Shown here: in pieces, positions 12,178-21,054 of the stretch
Layout of the letters: every line of letters starts with the position of its first letter
Position numbering within the stretch: the stretch's first letter is position 1
NCBI RefSeq assembly: GCF_029201565.1
Contig: NZ_CP104002.1
Location: 1,629,001-1,693,000 of the forward strand
Source of the DNA: Devosia sp. SD17-2
Lineage (GTDB): Bacteria > Pseudomonadota > Alphaproteobacteria > Rhizobiales > Devosiaceae
Length of the DNA: 64,000 bases
Reading direction: 5' to 3'
Translations under genes and position numbers: made by a program
The notes under the pieces: generated by a model
Database searches by the model: none
Told to the model about the DNA's origin: nothing
Seen by the model: the letters and a program-made list of their open reading frames with translations, nothing else

Positions 12178-12471
12178 GAGCGCTAAATCCCTTGGCCTTG
12201 CACCCGGGACAGATGCGCGGCCAAGCCTTGACGAATTTTATTTTGTTCTTGGTGCAATATAGGGTCGAGGCGGGCCTCTGTATAGGAGCGCGGCCCCTCA
12301 CACGGGCGTCACCGGGCGCCTTTGCGCTGATAAGGCCGGCGAATTCGTTCTTTTCTTGTTCACGACTGGTTTTGTGGCCCGCGCAAGCGTCGATTGACTG
12401 TCGCCTGGTCTTGCGCGGACACGCCAAGTCCCTACACTCGCGGCAGGAATCTGGCGGGCAGAACGCACACC

Positions 12472-15400
12472 GTGCTCAATCGCATCTATATCGTCGTCGG
12501 CTTGATCGCCATCGCAGTGCTGGCGGGGGCTTTCCTTGCGCCGCGCTTTATCGAGTGGAGCGATTATCGCGACCGCATGGAGGTGCTTGCCGCCAGCGTT
12601 CTGGGTGCCGAGGTGACCATCGAGGGCGACATCGACTTCGCCCTTCTGCCCCAGCCGCGCCTGGTTTTCTCCGACGTCGTGGTCGGCCCCGCGAACAAGC
12701 CGGCCGCCACTATTGCCGGGGTCGAGGCCGAGTTCGCGCTCATGGATTTCCTGCGCGACCAGTATAACCTCACCCAGCTCGTGCTCCGCGCCCCGGTCAT
12801 CAATCTCGTAATCGACGAAAACGGCCTCCTCTCCAGCGGCGTTGAGATTGCCGGCACCGGCAGTGGCGTGGTGCTCGATCAGGCGCGTGTCGAAGAGGGG
12901 CGCATCGGCCTTACCGATCTGCGCTCCGGCGAAAGCCACAGTTTCTCGGCGATCTCCGGCGATCTGCGGCTCTCGAGCCTTGCCGGTCCCTATCAGTTTT
13001 CGGGCCGCCTTCAGTATCAGAACGATCCCTTCGAGATCCGCCTCTCGAGCGGCGTCGCCGACGCCGAAGGCACAGCGCGCCTCACAGCTTTTCTTGGCCG
13101 CACCGGCGGCGCCTACAGTCTCACCCTCGATGGGGCGATGACGTCGGGCATCGCGCCCAAGTTCGACGGTGCCATGACCTACCGGCAGGCGCCGCCACCG
13201 GCCGCCACCGCCGAAGACATTCGCGGCAATCTGGTGCTCGAAAGCAAGGTGACCGCATCCACCGACCGGGTCGTGCTCAACGGCTACACCCTGCTGCTCG
13301 ACGAGAACCGTGCCGGCATGCGCCTCACTGGTGCCGCCTCCATCCAGCTCGGCACGCGCCGCGACTTTGAAGCCGTGGTCTCGGGCGGCGTTTTCAACCT
13401 GCCGCCGCGGGACGCCAATGAAGTGGCCAGCGAACAGCCCTATGAACTGGTGCGCCTCCTTTCCGAACTGCCGGCGCCGCCCCTGCCACCGATCCCCGGT
13501 CGCCTGGGCGTCGATCTCGCCGAAATCGGCCTTCGCGGGGCCTCTCTCCGCAATGTCCGCGTCGATGCCAATTTCGATGGCTCTGCCTGGCAGGTGTCGC
13601 GAGCTCTTGCCGAACTGCCCGGAAACACCAGCGTGTCCCTTGCCGGCACTCTGCGCGGCATCGATGACAAGCCCTCTTTCAACGGCAATCTCACTCTCGC
13701 CAGTGCCCGGCTCGATGCCTTCTCCCATCTCTGGCGCCGTGCCCGTGAAGACAATCCGCTCGCCAATACGGCGGGCAGGCTGGAAGGGCAGGTCATCTTT
13801 GCCGGCGAGGCCTTCGGCTTCAGCCATGGCCGCCTGACCCTCAACAACAGGGTCCATGCCGTTGAGCTGCGCCTCGGTTTCGGCGATGAGCCGCGCATTG
13901 ACCTCGTCGGGCGTTTCGATGATCTCACCGCGGCCGACAGCGCTGCGCTCGGCGCACTGTTCCCCGATCCGGCCAGCGACAATACATTTGCCGTCAGCTT
14001 CCCGCAGGGCAGTTTCGCGGTCCACACCAAGGCCACACGCGTGCTCGGCCTCGATGCCACCGATCTCATCGCCGAAGGCAGCTGGACCGAAGAGGAATTG
14101 CGGCTGACGCGTTTCGTCAGCAGCGATCTCGGCGGGCTTGGGCTCGATCTCATCGGCACAGCCACCGGCACGCTCGCGGCCCCCGAGCTTGGCCTCTCCG
14201 GTCGGGTGCAGCTCGACAATCGCTCCGCTCCGGCGCTGACCGCGCTCTATGATCTCGCCGGGCTTCCCGAAGGCTGGCGACGGGCGCTCGCCGGCTCCAT
14301 CCCGCTTGATCTCGAGCTCGATCTCACGCGCCCGTCCTCGGTGGGGGGACAGATCCTTTCGCTCAATGGCACAGCAGGCGCGGGCATGCTCACATTGCGC
14401 GCCGATCTCGAAAAGGGGCTCGCCGGTCTCGACGAGGGGCATATTCTGCTCTCGGCGTCCATCGAAGGGGACGACGCGGCGGGCATCATGGCGCAGCTCG
14501 GTCTTGCGGAGGTTTCGCCCTTCGCCGCCGATGCTCCGGCCATGGTCTCGCTCTTTGCCGAGGGAACGCGCGGGGACGGTTTTGATACCCGCATCGCTGC
14601 CAGCCAGAACGATGAATCCATCGCCTATGTGGGCACGCTCACGCTTGCCGACAGCGGCGAAGTTTCGGGCGCCGGGACGATCGACGTGCAACTCGAAAAC
14701 GGCTCCGGTCTCGCGGGCCTTGCCGGTATTCCCGGGCTCGGCCTCGGCTCGTTCGAAGCCAGCGCCGGCGTGCGCTTTGCCGGCACTTCGCGCGTTACCC
14801 TCTCCGGCATTTCCGGGGTCACGGGCGCAGGGGGCTTTGGTGGCAATCTCGAGCTCGCCGCGGTGGGTCAGCTCCCCAGTTTCAGCGGCACGCTGAGCTT
14901 TGACCATCTCGCCGCCGAGCATCTTGCCGGCTCCATCCTCTCTCCCGCGGCCCTGATCGGTACCGATGGCGTCTGGCCCGAGGGGCCGCTGGCCGGCGCC
15001 AACGCGTTGCGGCCCTCGCGCGGCACAATTGCCGTCGAGGCCGACCAGCTGGGTATCGGCAATGTCAGCCTGGCCAATGCAAGGTTCGACGTCACTTGGA
15101 ACCCGCAATCGATCGGTCTCAGCCGTTTTACCGGCGCCATCGGCAATGGTAGCGCCACGCTCGACCTCACCCTCTGCTGCGCCGGCCCCTTGCCTGACCG
15201 TGTGCTGTCGGGCCGGTTGACGCTCACTGATGTCGACCTTGCCGCCATCTTGCCCGAAACCATCAGCAGCGGCGTTTCGGGCAGCCTCACCAGCGGGCTG
15301 CAGTTTGAGGGCACGGGCGCCAGCCTTGCCGAAGTCATGGCCGCCATGACCGGGGAAGGCAATTTCTCCCTCGCCGATCTCGAACTCACGCGCTTGGACC

Positions 15401-16122
15401 CGCAGGTCTACCCCGCCATTTCCGGTCTCGAAAATGTGCTGCAGACTGAGGCCGAGGTTCTCGAAATCCTCATCGCCCAGGCGCTGGAGCGCAGCAGCTT
15501 TGTCGCCGAAAGCGCGCAGGGCGCCTTCACCATTGCCGGCGGGATTGTCCGTCTCGCCAATCTGATGATGGCGGGGGAGGGCGCGCGCCTCGATGGCGGG
15601 CTCAATCTGGCCCTCGCCACGCTTGGTCTCAACGGCAGTTTTGTCATGACCCCTGCGCGCTATGAGGACGCCAGCGGCCTCGTGGAACCCGACACCGCGC
15701 GCATCATTCTGCGCGTCACCGGCAATCTGGCTGAGCCACAGGTAGATATCGATCTCGGTGAAATGGTCGCCGCCATTCAGGTGCGGGCCAATGAACTGGA
15801 AGTCGATCGGCTTGAAGCGATGCGTCTTGAGGATGAGGCGCGCCAGCGCGCCGCTGCCGAGGAGCGCAATCGCCTGATCGAGGAACAACGCCGCCAGGCT
15901 GCAGAGGCTGCTGCACGGCGCGCCGAGGCGGAAGAGGCCCAGCGTGTTGAAGAGGAACGGCGCCGCCTCGAACAGCAACCACAAATTGCGCCGCAGCCTG
16001 CGCCGCCCACCGATCTCAATCGGCCGCTCGATCTCGGCCTTCAGCCGGGCTTCCAGACCGGCGTGCCGACGCAAGGCGGTTTCCAGGTGCTTCCCAGCGA
16101 CCTGCTCAACCTGCCGCGCTAA
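12472..16122 (+). CDS. AsmA-like large membrane-anchored protein
   Basis: A protein of about 1216 residues anchored by one N-terminal helix (IYIVVGLIAIAVLAGAFLAP) with a long periplasmic part of repeated beta-strand units. The pattern after the anchor (LGAEVTIEGDIDFALLPQPR...VVVGP) is the AsmA N-terminal domain. A second conserved AsmA region lies near the C-terminus (NFSLADLELTRLDPQ...GLENVLQTEAE). Family members are implicated in outer-membrane lipid transport. The last 110 residues are a Glu/Arg/Gln-rich helix followed by a Pro/Gln tail. I place the start at GTG 12472, just before the anchor; an ATG at 12394 adds 26 unlikely residues. Confidence 0.85.
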   Translation: MLNRIYIVVGLIAIAVLAGAFLAPRFIEWSDYRDRMEVLAASVLGAEVTIEGDIDFALLPQPRLVFSDVVVGPANKPAATIAGVEAEFALMDFLRDQYNLTQLVLRAPVINLVIDENGLLSSGVEIAGTGSGVVLDQARVEEGRIGLTDLRSGESHSFSAISGDLRLSSLAGPYQFSGRLQYQNDPFEIRLSSGVADAEGTARLTAFLGRTGGAYSLTLDGAMTSGIAPKFDGAMTYRQAPPPAATAEDIRGNLVLESKVTASTDRVVLNGYTLLLDENRAGMRLTGAASIQLGTRRDFEAVVSGGVFNLPPRDANEVASEQPYELVRLLSELPAPPLPPIPGRLGVDLAEIGLRGASLRNVRVDANFDGSAWQVSRALAELPGNTSVSLAGTLRGIDDKPSFNGNLTLASARLDAFSHLWRRAREDNPLANTAGRLEGQVIFAGEAFGFSHGRLTLNNRVHAVELRLGFGDEPRIDLVGRFDDLTAADSAALGALFPDPASDNTFAVSFPQGSFAVHTKATRVLGLDATDLIAEGSWTEEELRLTRFVSSDLGGLGLDLIGTATGTLAAPELGLSGRVQLDNRSAPALTALYDLAGLPEGWRRALAGSIPLDLELDLTRPSSVGGQILSLNGTAGAGMLTLRADLEKGLAGLDEGHILLSASIEGDDAAGIMAQLGLAEVSPFAADAPAMVSLFAEGTRGDGFDTRIAASQNDESIAYVGTLTLADSGEVSGAGTIDVQLENGSGLAGLAGIPGLGLGSFEASAGVRFAGTSRVTLSGISGVTGAGGFGGNLELAAVGQLPSFSGTLSFDHLAAEHLAGSILSPAALIGTDGVWPEGPLAGANALRPSRGTIAVEADQLGIGNVSLANARFDVTWNPQSIGLSRFTGAIGNGSATLDLTLCCAGPLPDRVLSGRLTLTDVDLAAILPETISSGVSGSLTSGLQFEGTGASLAEVMAAMTGEGNFSLADLELTRLDPQVYPAISGLENVLQTEAEVLEILIAQALERSSFVAESAQGAFTIAGGIVRLANLMMAGEGARLDGGLNLALATLGLNGSFVMTPARYEDASGLVEPDTARIILRVTGNLAEPQVDIDLGEMVAAIQVRANELEVDRLEAMRLEDEARQRAAAEERNRLIEEQRRQAAEAAARRAEAEEAQRVEEERRRLEQQPQIAPQPAPPTDLNRPLDLGLQPGFQTGVPTQGGFQVLPSDLLNLPR

Positions 16123-16131
16123 ACGATGTCG

Positions 16132-16359
16132 CTAGGCGTCAGCTGCGCTTGGGGTAGCGCCGTCGCGATACCAGGCCAGCACAGCCAGCCGCAGGGATGA
16201 GGAGAGATTGGTGCTTTCGCGCGCCTCATCGACCTGGCGGACGAGACCGGCAAGGCTCAGCGCACGGGCATCTGCCATCGCTTCGAGCCCGGCCCAGAAT
16301 TCAGGCTCGAGCGCGACCGATGTGCGGTGTCCGGCAATGGAAAAGGAGCGCTTTTGCAT
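16132..16359 (-). CDS. ribbon-helix-helix domain protein
   Basis: A 75-residue protein with the RHH_4-type pattern: a basic N-terminal strand (KRSFSIAGHRTSVALE), helix FWAGLEAMADARALSLAGLVRQVD and helix SSLRLAVLAWYRD. It is probably a dimeric DNA-binding protein; targets are unknown. It lies 15 bases downstream of sspB on the same strand and is probably co-transcribed with it. Confidence 0.85.
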   Translation of the reverse strand: MQKRSFSIAGHRTSVALEPEFWAGLEAMADARALSLAGLVRQVDEARESTNLSSSLRLAVLAWYRDGATPSAADA

Positions 16360-16374
16360 GCGCGTCCCGAAAAA

Positions 16375-16866
16375 TCAGGGCTTTTTGCGGAAGGCGTCGA
16401 GGCTGACGACCTTTTCGCCCGTCGCTTCGGGCTGGGCATCGTCACCACCGGCGGCCTTTTCGGTTGCTGCGTCGGCCTTGGCTTCGTTTTCCGCATCCTC
16501 ATTGGGCGCGGTAGCCGGATCGAACTGCAAGCCAAACTGCACGGAGGGATCGAAGAAACCCTTGATGGCAGAGAAGGGGACGACCAGCGTCTCGGGAATG
16601 CCATCGAAGCTCAGACCGACCTCAAAACCGGTCTCAGTGACCTTGAGGTCCCAATACTGATTCTGCAGGACGATGGTCATTTCCTTGTCGTACTGGGTCA
16701 GCAGCTTTTCGCTGAGGCGCACGCCGGGGGCGCGGGTCGCGAAGGAAATGAAGAAGTGATGCTCGCCGGGCAGGCCGGTGCGGGACACTTCGGCCAGAAC
16801 CTTGCGCACGACGCCGCGCAGAGCTTCCTGAGCGAGAATGTCGTAACGCAGATGATCTTCGGCCAT
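16375..16866 (-). CDS. sspB: SspB family ClpXP adaptor protein
   Basis: A 163-residue adaptor that binds the tmRNA-encoded degradation tag and delivers tagged proteins to the ClpXP protease. The N-terminal tag-binding fold (HLRYDILAQEALRGVVRKVL, HHFFISFATRAPGV, NQYWDLKVTETGFEVGLSF, VPFSAIKGFFDPSVQFGLQF) is the alphaproteobacterial SspB type. A disordered, Ala/Glu-rich linker follows, with a short C-terminal tail (VVSLDAFRKKP) that would contact ClpX. The tmRNA gene lies immediately upstream on the same strand, so adaptor and tag source are neighbours. Confidence 0.92.
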   Translation of the reverse strand: MAEDHLRYDILAQEALRGVVRKVLAEVSRTGLPGEHHFFISFATRAPGVRLSEKLLTQYDKEMTIVLQNQYWDLKVTETGFEVGLSFDGIPETLVVPFSAIKGFFDPSVQFGLQFDPATAPNEDAENEAKADAATEKAAGGDDAQPEATGEKVVSLDAFRKKP

Positions 16867-16975
16867 TTTAGTCCCTTGGTCTTGTCAGTCGGCACGAATC
16901 CGAACGGCCCATATCAGCCCTACGTTCCCCGATAATTCAAGAACAAAGGCCGAGGACAAGGCGGGCAACATGGGA

Positions 16976-17299
16976 AAAGTGCAGGCTTCTGTTGCCAGGT
17001 GCCTGCGAACCCCGCCTGTCACCCGGCTAGGGGTGGAGGACTTAATTTCCCAATGCTAGCACTGCTTACGCAGCGAGAGCGACTGGAGCCTTATTGTTGT
17101 CATTTGCAACTATAAGTTTCGGACCGATAACGGTGGTACCTCACCGAGCAAAAGCACACTCTTTACGCCCTCGTCGATCCTGTTTCGTCCCCAGTGGCTC
17201 CCCCTTTTGAGGGGAGGAGATGGTGGAGACGCCGGGTACTGCCCCCGGGTCCGATGGGTTTATTACAATGACCGTTTATCGCCATAGCCCTTACGGGCA
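16976..17299 (-). ncRNA. ssrA: tmRNA, two-piece circularly permuted (ssrA)
   Basis: Transfer-messenger RNA that rescues stalled ribosomes. Reading the minus strand, the acceptor piece comes first (about 17299-17221) and ends GGCGTCTCCACCA, with CCA at 17223-17221. A removable spacer follows. The coding piece starts GGGGACG at 17192, and this 7-mer pairs with CGTCTCC of the acceptor piece to form the acceptor stem. The tag frame runs from GCA at 17107 to TAA ending at 17066 and encodes ANDNNKAPVALAA. The permuted order is the alphaproteobacterial type. The 3' end (about 16976) is approximate, placed after a GCAGGC/GCCTGC hairpin. Confidence 0.95.
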
Positions 17300-17304
17300 C
17301 TCCC

Positions 17305-17333
17305 TATATAGGGCACCGCTCGGCTTGATGCAA
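17305..17333 (-). promoter_or_regulatory. predicted sigma-70 promoter of ssrA
   Basis: On the minus strand TTGCAT (17333-17328) and TATATA (17310-17305) are separated by exactly 17 bases. The predicted start near 17299 coincides with the expected 5' end of the acceptor piece. Confidence 0.65.
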
Positions 17334-17400
17334 ACTCCACCATGCTGATTCAGCGACGTTTAACACCTTAAGGCCATCCTCTCTTGCGAACGGAGGCGAT

Positions 17401-17937
17401 ATGGCCAGCTTGTCCGACATCCTCGAGCTTTCGCGCAGTCGGCGCCAACGCAGAAGGCTGCCGTTCCTTGTGCTGGCGCTGATCGCCTTTGGCGTCGGGG
17501 GTGCTGCCACCACGGCCCTCAACACGGCCCTCAATAAGACCGGCATTGCCGACTGGATGCTGTCCCGGGCGAGTGCGTCCAGCCTTGTCGCGCAGCGCAG
17601 TTTCCCGGTCTGCGCCGGCACGGTCCGCATCACCTGCGTGGTCGATGGCGATACGTTCTGGCTCGATGAGGTCAAGTACCGGGTGGCCGACATCAATACG
17701 CCCGAGATCGGCCAGCCGCAGTGCACGCGCGAGGCGACGCTGGGGCGCGAGGCCACCAGCCGCTTTGCCCAATTGCTCTCCGCCGGCCCGTTCGAACTAC
17801 ATCGCATTGACCGCGACCAGGACCAGTATGGCCGCAAGCTGCGCATCGTCGAGCGCGATGGAAAATCGCTGGGGGATATTCTCGTGGATGAGGGCCTTGC
17901 CCACACCTGGCGCGGGCAGCGAGAGGGCTGGTGTTAA
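17401..17937 (+). CDS. thermonuclease family (SNase-like) protein
   Basis: A 178-residue protein with an N-terminal membrane anchor (LPFLVLALIAFGVGGAATTAL) followed by a staphylococcal-nuclease-like domain: VVDGDTFWLD, YRVADINTPEI with the expected Arg and Asp, and DQYGRKLRIV with the second catalytic Arg, then LVDEGLAHTWRG. Catalytic residues look intact, so a Ca-dependent nuclease facing the periplasm is plausible. It is divergent from ssrA. An alternative is a non-nuclease OB-fold relative, as biochemical data are lacking for most bacterial members. Confidence 0.85.
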   Translation: MASLSDILELSRSRRQRRRLPFLVLALIAFGVGGAATTALNTALNKTGIADWMLSRASASSLVAQRSFPVCAGTVRITCVVDGDTFWLDEVKYRVADINTPEIGQPQCTREATLGREATSRFAQLLSAGPFELHRIDRDQDQYGRKLRIVERDGKSLGDILVDEGLAHTWRGQREGWC

Positions 17938-17985
17938 GCCGCTGATTTCGATTATGTCTCTCCTTGATTTTCAAGGAGGATAGGC

Positions 17986-18537
17986 GTGTCCCTTCCCGTC
18001 ATCGCGGATCGAAACTGCGAAGGGTGTACTGCCTGCTGCTCCTTCGCGCCGATCCACACTGTCCCGCTGCAGAAGCCTGCCAATACGCTGTGCCAGCACT
18101 GCGCCGAGGGGCAGGGATGCACGGTTTATGATGTCCGCCCCGACGTCTGCCGGGGCTTTTATTGCGGCTATTTCTTTCTCGAGGAGCTTTCGCCAGGCTG
18201 GCATCCGCTCCGCAGTGGCGTCGTCATCCGCACCGAGCATTTCGACGAGGATGTCATCACGCTGCTCATCCTCGAGCTGTCGTCCTTCCTCGTCTCCGAG
18301 GAGTTCGCCGGGATGGTCGGGGGATGGGTCGATGCGGGTATTGGTGTCGAGTTCGAGCGGGTGGGGCCGCCCGGCCATCTGCCCGCCAAGATGCGCATGA
18401 ACGAGCTGCTCGAAGAGGCGGTGGCGGCGCGAGATCTTCGCGAGATGCAAAAGGTCTTCGCCTGGTCGCTGGCGCATATCGATCGCACGCACGTTTGGGA
18501 GCAGGACCCGACGCCAATGCAGAGCACGCTCGCCTAG
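17986..18537 (+). CDS. YkgJ-type cysteine-cluster protein
   Basis: A 183-residue protein with an N-terminal metal-binding cluster: NCEGCTACCSF, then CQHCAEGQGCTVYDVRPDVCRGFYCG. This is the CxxCxxCC...C...RPxxCR arrangement of the YkgJ (zinc/iron-chelating) family; function unknown. Translation starts at GTG 17986, decided by an excellent AAGGAGGA at 17972-17979. The C-terminal half has no feature I recognise. Confidence 0.8.
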   Translation: MSLPVIADRNCEGCTACCSFAPIHTVPLQKPANTLCQHCAEGQGCTVYDVRPDVCRGFYCGYFFLEELSPGWHPLRSGVVIRTEHFDEDVITLLILELSSFLVSEEFAGMVGGWVDAGIGVEFERVGPPGHLPAKMRMNELLEEAVAARDLREMQKVFAWSLAHIDRTHVWEQDPTPMQSTLA

Positions 18538-18566
18538 CCGTCAACTCGGAGCGGGCGACGCGCGGG

Positions 18567-18806
18567 TCAACGCCCCCATTTCATCTTCATGTAAACGCCG
18601 CCAGCCTCCAGTTCATCCAGCATCTGGGCGAGGTGCCGGCGTTTGGTGTCCTCGCCTTTGACCTTGTTGATCCAGAGCAGATAATCGTTGCGCTGATAGG
18701 CGGGCCGCGCCGCATAGGCCGCAGACAGGCCGCGCTCCTCCAGCGCCTGGCGCACGAAGCCGGGCATCTCCTCGCGTTTGCGCAGTGGCCGCAGGGCAGG
18801 GCTCAC
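18567..18806 (-). CDS. short YdeI/OmpD-associated family protein
   Basis: A 79-residue protein matching only the C-terminal part of the YdeI/OmpD-associated family: ARPAYQRNDYLLWINKVK, then RRHLAQMLDELEAGGVYMKM. It starts with GTG at 18806, which overlaps the TGA stop of the upstream RidA-like gene by the sequence GTGA; this overlap implies translational coupling and fixes the start. It lacks the N-terminal DUF1905-type part found in longer members. Function unknown. Confidence 0.75.
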   Translation of the reverse strand: MSPALRPLRKREEMPGFVRQALEERGLSAAYAARPAYQRNDYLLWINKVKGEDTKRRHLAQMLDELEAGGVYMKMKWGR

Positions 18807-19201
18807 GGCAGCACCGCCTGCGCCTCGATCTCGATCAGAAAATCGGGATTGGCCAGCGCCGTCACCCGCAGCGCGGTCACCGTCGGGGGGGTGGGGCGCT
18901 GCCCCCACATCTGCATCCACACGCCAAAAGCGCCATTGAGATCGGCATCGTCGCGCAGGATGATCATGGTGCGCACCAGATGCTCGAGCCGCGCGCCGGC
19001 CGCAGCCAGCACCTTCTGCATATTGTCCAGCGCCTGTTCGGTCTGCCTGACGATATCGCCCTTGCCGACGATTTCCCCCTGCGCATTGACCGCATTCTGT
19101 CCACCCACCAGGAGGAGCCGCGCATTGGCCGGCAGGATGATGCCCTGTGAGAAGACCGGGCTCGCATGCATGTCCGGCGGGTTGATGTACTCGATAGCCA
19201 T
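18803..19201 (-). CDS. RidA family protein
   Basis: A 132-residue member of the RidA/YjgF/UK114 family, trimeric enzymes that hydrolyse reactive enamine/imine intermediates in many cases. Recognisable segments are INPPDMHASPVFSQGI, LLVGGQNAVNAQGEIVGKGDIVRQTEQALDNM and TVTALRVTALANPDFLIEIEA. The arginine typical of deaminase-active RidA proteins may be the one in TALRVTAL, but its position is not certain. The ATG at 19201 is preceded by GAGGAGGAT. First gene of a two-gene overlapping unit. Confidence 0.9.
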   Translation of the reverse strand: MAIEYINPPDMHASPVFSQGIILPANARLLLVGGQNAVNAQGEIVGKGDIVRQTEQALDNMQKVLAAAGARLEHLVRTMIILRDDADLNGAFGVWMQMWGQRPTPPTVTALRVTALANPDFLIEIEAQAVLP

Positions 19202-19356
19202 TCTGATATCCTCCTCATGCCCCGTTGCAGGGGCCACTATCGAAGACGCCTCGGACAGCTCCTGACAGCAGGATATGCGGTATTAGGATGCCGCATCTGG
19301 CTCGCGCGTCCGGAGTGCCAGTATCGCTCGAAGACGACCGCACGGGAAATAAACTC

Positions 19357-19926
19357 ATGTCCTTCGACCCCGCCGCCAAGCTTGCTCATGCCGCCGACCG
19401 CTTTCTGGGAAAAGACCTCGGGAAGCTGACCGAGCAGGAGCTGAAAATCCTCGAGCAGACCGTGAAGCGCCGCACGCTCTCGCGCAACCCTGACCTCCAG
19501 TTCGCCGACAGCCTCACCTTTGGCCAGCGCCTTGCGGACAATGTCGCGGCTTTCGGTGGCTCCTGGGTGTTCATCGCCGGTTTTGGCCTGGTGCTGGTGC
19601 TCTGGGTGGCGACCAATCTTCTCCTCGCCGGGCGGGCCTTTGATCCCTATCCCTTCATCTTCCTCAATCTGATGCTCTCCATGCTGGCGGCCGTGCAGGC
19701 GCCGGTGATCATGATGAGCCAGAACCGGCAGGCGGCCAAGGATCGCGAGGTTTCCTCCCATGACTATGAGGTCAATCTCAAGGCGGAGATCGAGATCATG
19801 GCCCTGCACGAGAAACTGGACCGCCTGCGCGAGGACGAGATTCGCGGCATCGTTCTGCGCCAGCAGGAACAGATCGCGACTTTGACGCGGATCGTAGAGA
19901 AACACCTCGATAGCGAATCGCGATAA
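19357..19926 (+). CDS. DUF1003 membrane protein
   Basis: A 189-residue inner-membrane protein of the DUF1003 family. It has a cytosolic N-terminus, the conserved [23 protein letters not shown], a first helix, [37 protein letters not shown] including the second helix, and a charged C-terminal coiled coil ([21 protein letters not shown]). The role is not established. The ATG at 19357 is chosen; longer frames add unlikely residues. It lies 10 bases before thyA. Confidence 0.88.
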   Translation: MSFDPAAKLAHAADRFLGKDLGKLTEQELKILEQTVKRRTLSRNPDLQFADSLTFGQRLADNVAAFGGSWVFIAGFGLVLVLWVATNLLLAGRAFDPYPFIFLNLMLSMLAAVQAPVIMMSQNRQAAKDREVSSHDYEVNLKAEIEIMALHEKLDRLREDEIRGIVLRQQEQIATLTRIVEKHLDSESR

Positions 19927-19936
19927 GCTGACGCCC

Positions 19937-20731
19937 ATGCAGCCCTATCTGACGCTTCTCTCTGACATTCTCGAAAACGGCGCCGACAAGTCGGACCGCA
20001 CCGGCACCGGCACGCGCTCGCTGTTTGGCTATCAGATGCGCTTCGATCTCTCGAAGGGCTTTCCGCTTCTGACCACCAAGAAGCTGCATCTTAAATCCAT
20101 CATCTATGAGCTGCTCTGGTTCCTTCGCGGCGAGACCAATGTCCGCTGGCTGCAGGAGCGCGGGGTCAAGATCTGGGACGAATGGGCCGATGAAAACGGC
20201 GATCTCGGTCCCGTTTACGGCTCGCAATGGCGCTCCTGGCCGGCGCCAGATGGCCGCCATATCGATCAGATCGCCAATCTGGTGGAAAGCATCCGCACCA
20301 AGCCGGATTCGCGCCGCCACATCGTTTCGGCCTGGAACCCCGCCGAAGTCGACGACATGGCCTTGCCGCCGTGCCACTGCCTTTTCCAGTTCTACGTCGC
20401 AAACGGCAAGCTGAGCTGCCAGCTCTATCAGCGCTCGGCCGACACTTTCCTCGGCGTGCCGTTCAACATCGCCTCCTATGCGCTGCTGACCCATATGATG
20501 GCGCAGGTGTGCGATCTCGAAGTGGGTGACTTCGTGCACTCCTTTGGCGATGTCCACCTTTATTCCAATCACTTTGAGCAGGCCCGCCTGCAGCTCACCC
20601 GCGAGCCGCGTCCGCTGCCGAAGCTGATCATGAACCCCGAGCGCAAGCGTCTCGAAGATTTCGTCTTCGAGGACTTTGCCTTCGAAGGCTATGACCCGCA
20701 TCCCCATATCAAGGCTGCGGTCGCGGTATGA
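19937..20731 (+). CDS. thyA: thymidylate synthase ThyA
   Basis: Converts dUMP to dTMP with methylene-tetrahydrofolate, producing dihydrofolate. Length 264 aa, identical to the common bacterial enzyme. Visible signatures are [13 protein letters not shown] (phosphate-binding Arg loop), [12 protein letters not shown] with the nucleophilic Cys, [20 protein letters not shown] and [11 protein letters not shown]. Its stop overlaps the next gene in ATGA. The dihydrofolate it makes would be recycled by the folA product encoded 3.5 kb downstream. Confidence 0.98.
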   Translation: MQPYLTLLSDILENGADKSDRTGTGTRSLFGYQMRFDLSKGFPLLTTKKLHLKSIIYELLWFLRGETNVRWLQERGVKIWDEWADENGDLGPVYGSQWRSWPAPDGRHIDQIANLVESIRTKPDSRRHIVSAWNPAEVDDMALPPCHCLFQFYVANGKLSCQLYQRSADTFLGVPFNIASYALLTHMMAQVCDLEVGDFVHSFGDVHLYSNHFEQARLQLTREPRPLPKLIMNPERKRLEDFVFEDFAFEGYDPHPHIKAAVAV

Positions 20732-21054
20732 GCCGGTCCCTGTCCGAGCTCAGCGCGCTTGTCGCCCGGGTCTCGGACATTTACGCCGCGCGAACTGCCA
20801 TCACGCGCGACGACGACTGGTATCTGCTGAAACTTCAGGAAGAGCTTGGCGAACTGGTTGCCGAGCATCTCCGGGCCAGCGCCCGAAAGCGCAGTGACGG
20901 CGCCGCTGAGGCGGAAATCCGCCGGGCGCTCGAAGACGAGACCGCCGATCTCCTCGCCACAACCATCCTTTACGCGCATCACAACGGCATCGACCTCGAT
21001 GCCGCGCTCGCCCGCAAGTGGTTCTCCCATCTGCCTGCGCCGCAAGAGGGTTGA
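20728..21054 (+). CDS. MazG-like nucleotide pyrophosphohydrolase
   Basis: A 108-residue all-alpha protein with the MazG/HisE-type pattern: [17 protein letters not shown] (E-x-x-E), then [21 protein letters not shown] (E-x-x-D), the residues that hold Mg2+ and nucleotide phosphates. It probably hydrolyses an NTP or dNTP. Translational coupling to thyA through an ATGA overlap suggests a role in the deoxynucleotide pool, such as dUTP or damaged-nucleotide removal; this is inference from context. Confidence 0.75.
   Translation: MSRSLSELSALVARVSDIYAARTAITRDDDWYLLKLQEELGELVAEHLRASARKRSDGAAEAEIRRALEDETADLLATTILYAHHNGIDLDAALARKWFSHLPAPQEG

Noticed and set aside
12298..16074. A minus-strand open frame of 1258 codons opposite the AsmA-like gene
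   Set aside because: It is the mirror of a high-GC coding frame with biased third positions; its translation is low-complexity Gly/Arg/Glu-rich without motifs, and the plus strand encodes a coherent membrane-anchored protein.
17304..17906. A 200-codon minus-strand frame upstream of ssrA
   Set aside because: Opposite the nuclease-like gene and running into the tmRNA promoter; translation has no recognisable features.
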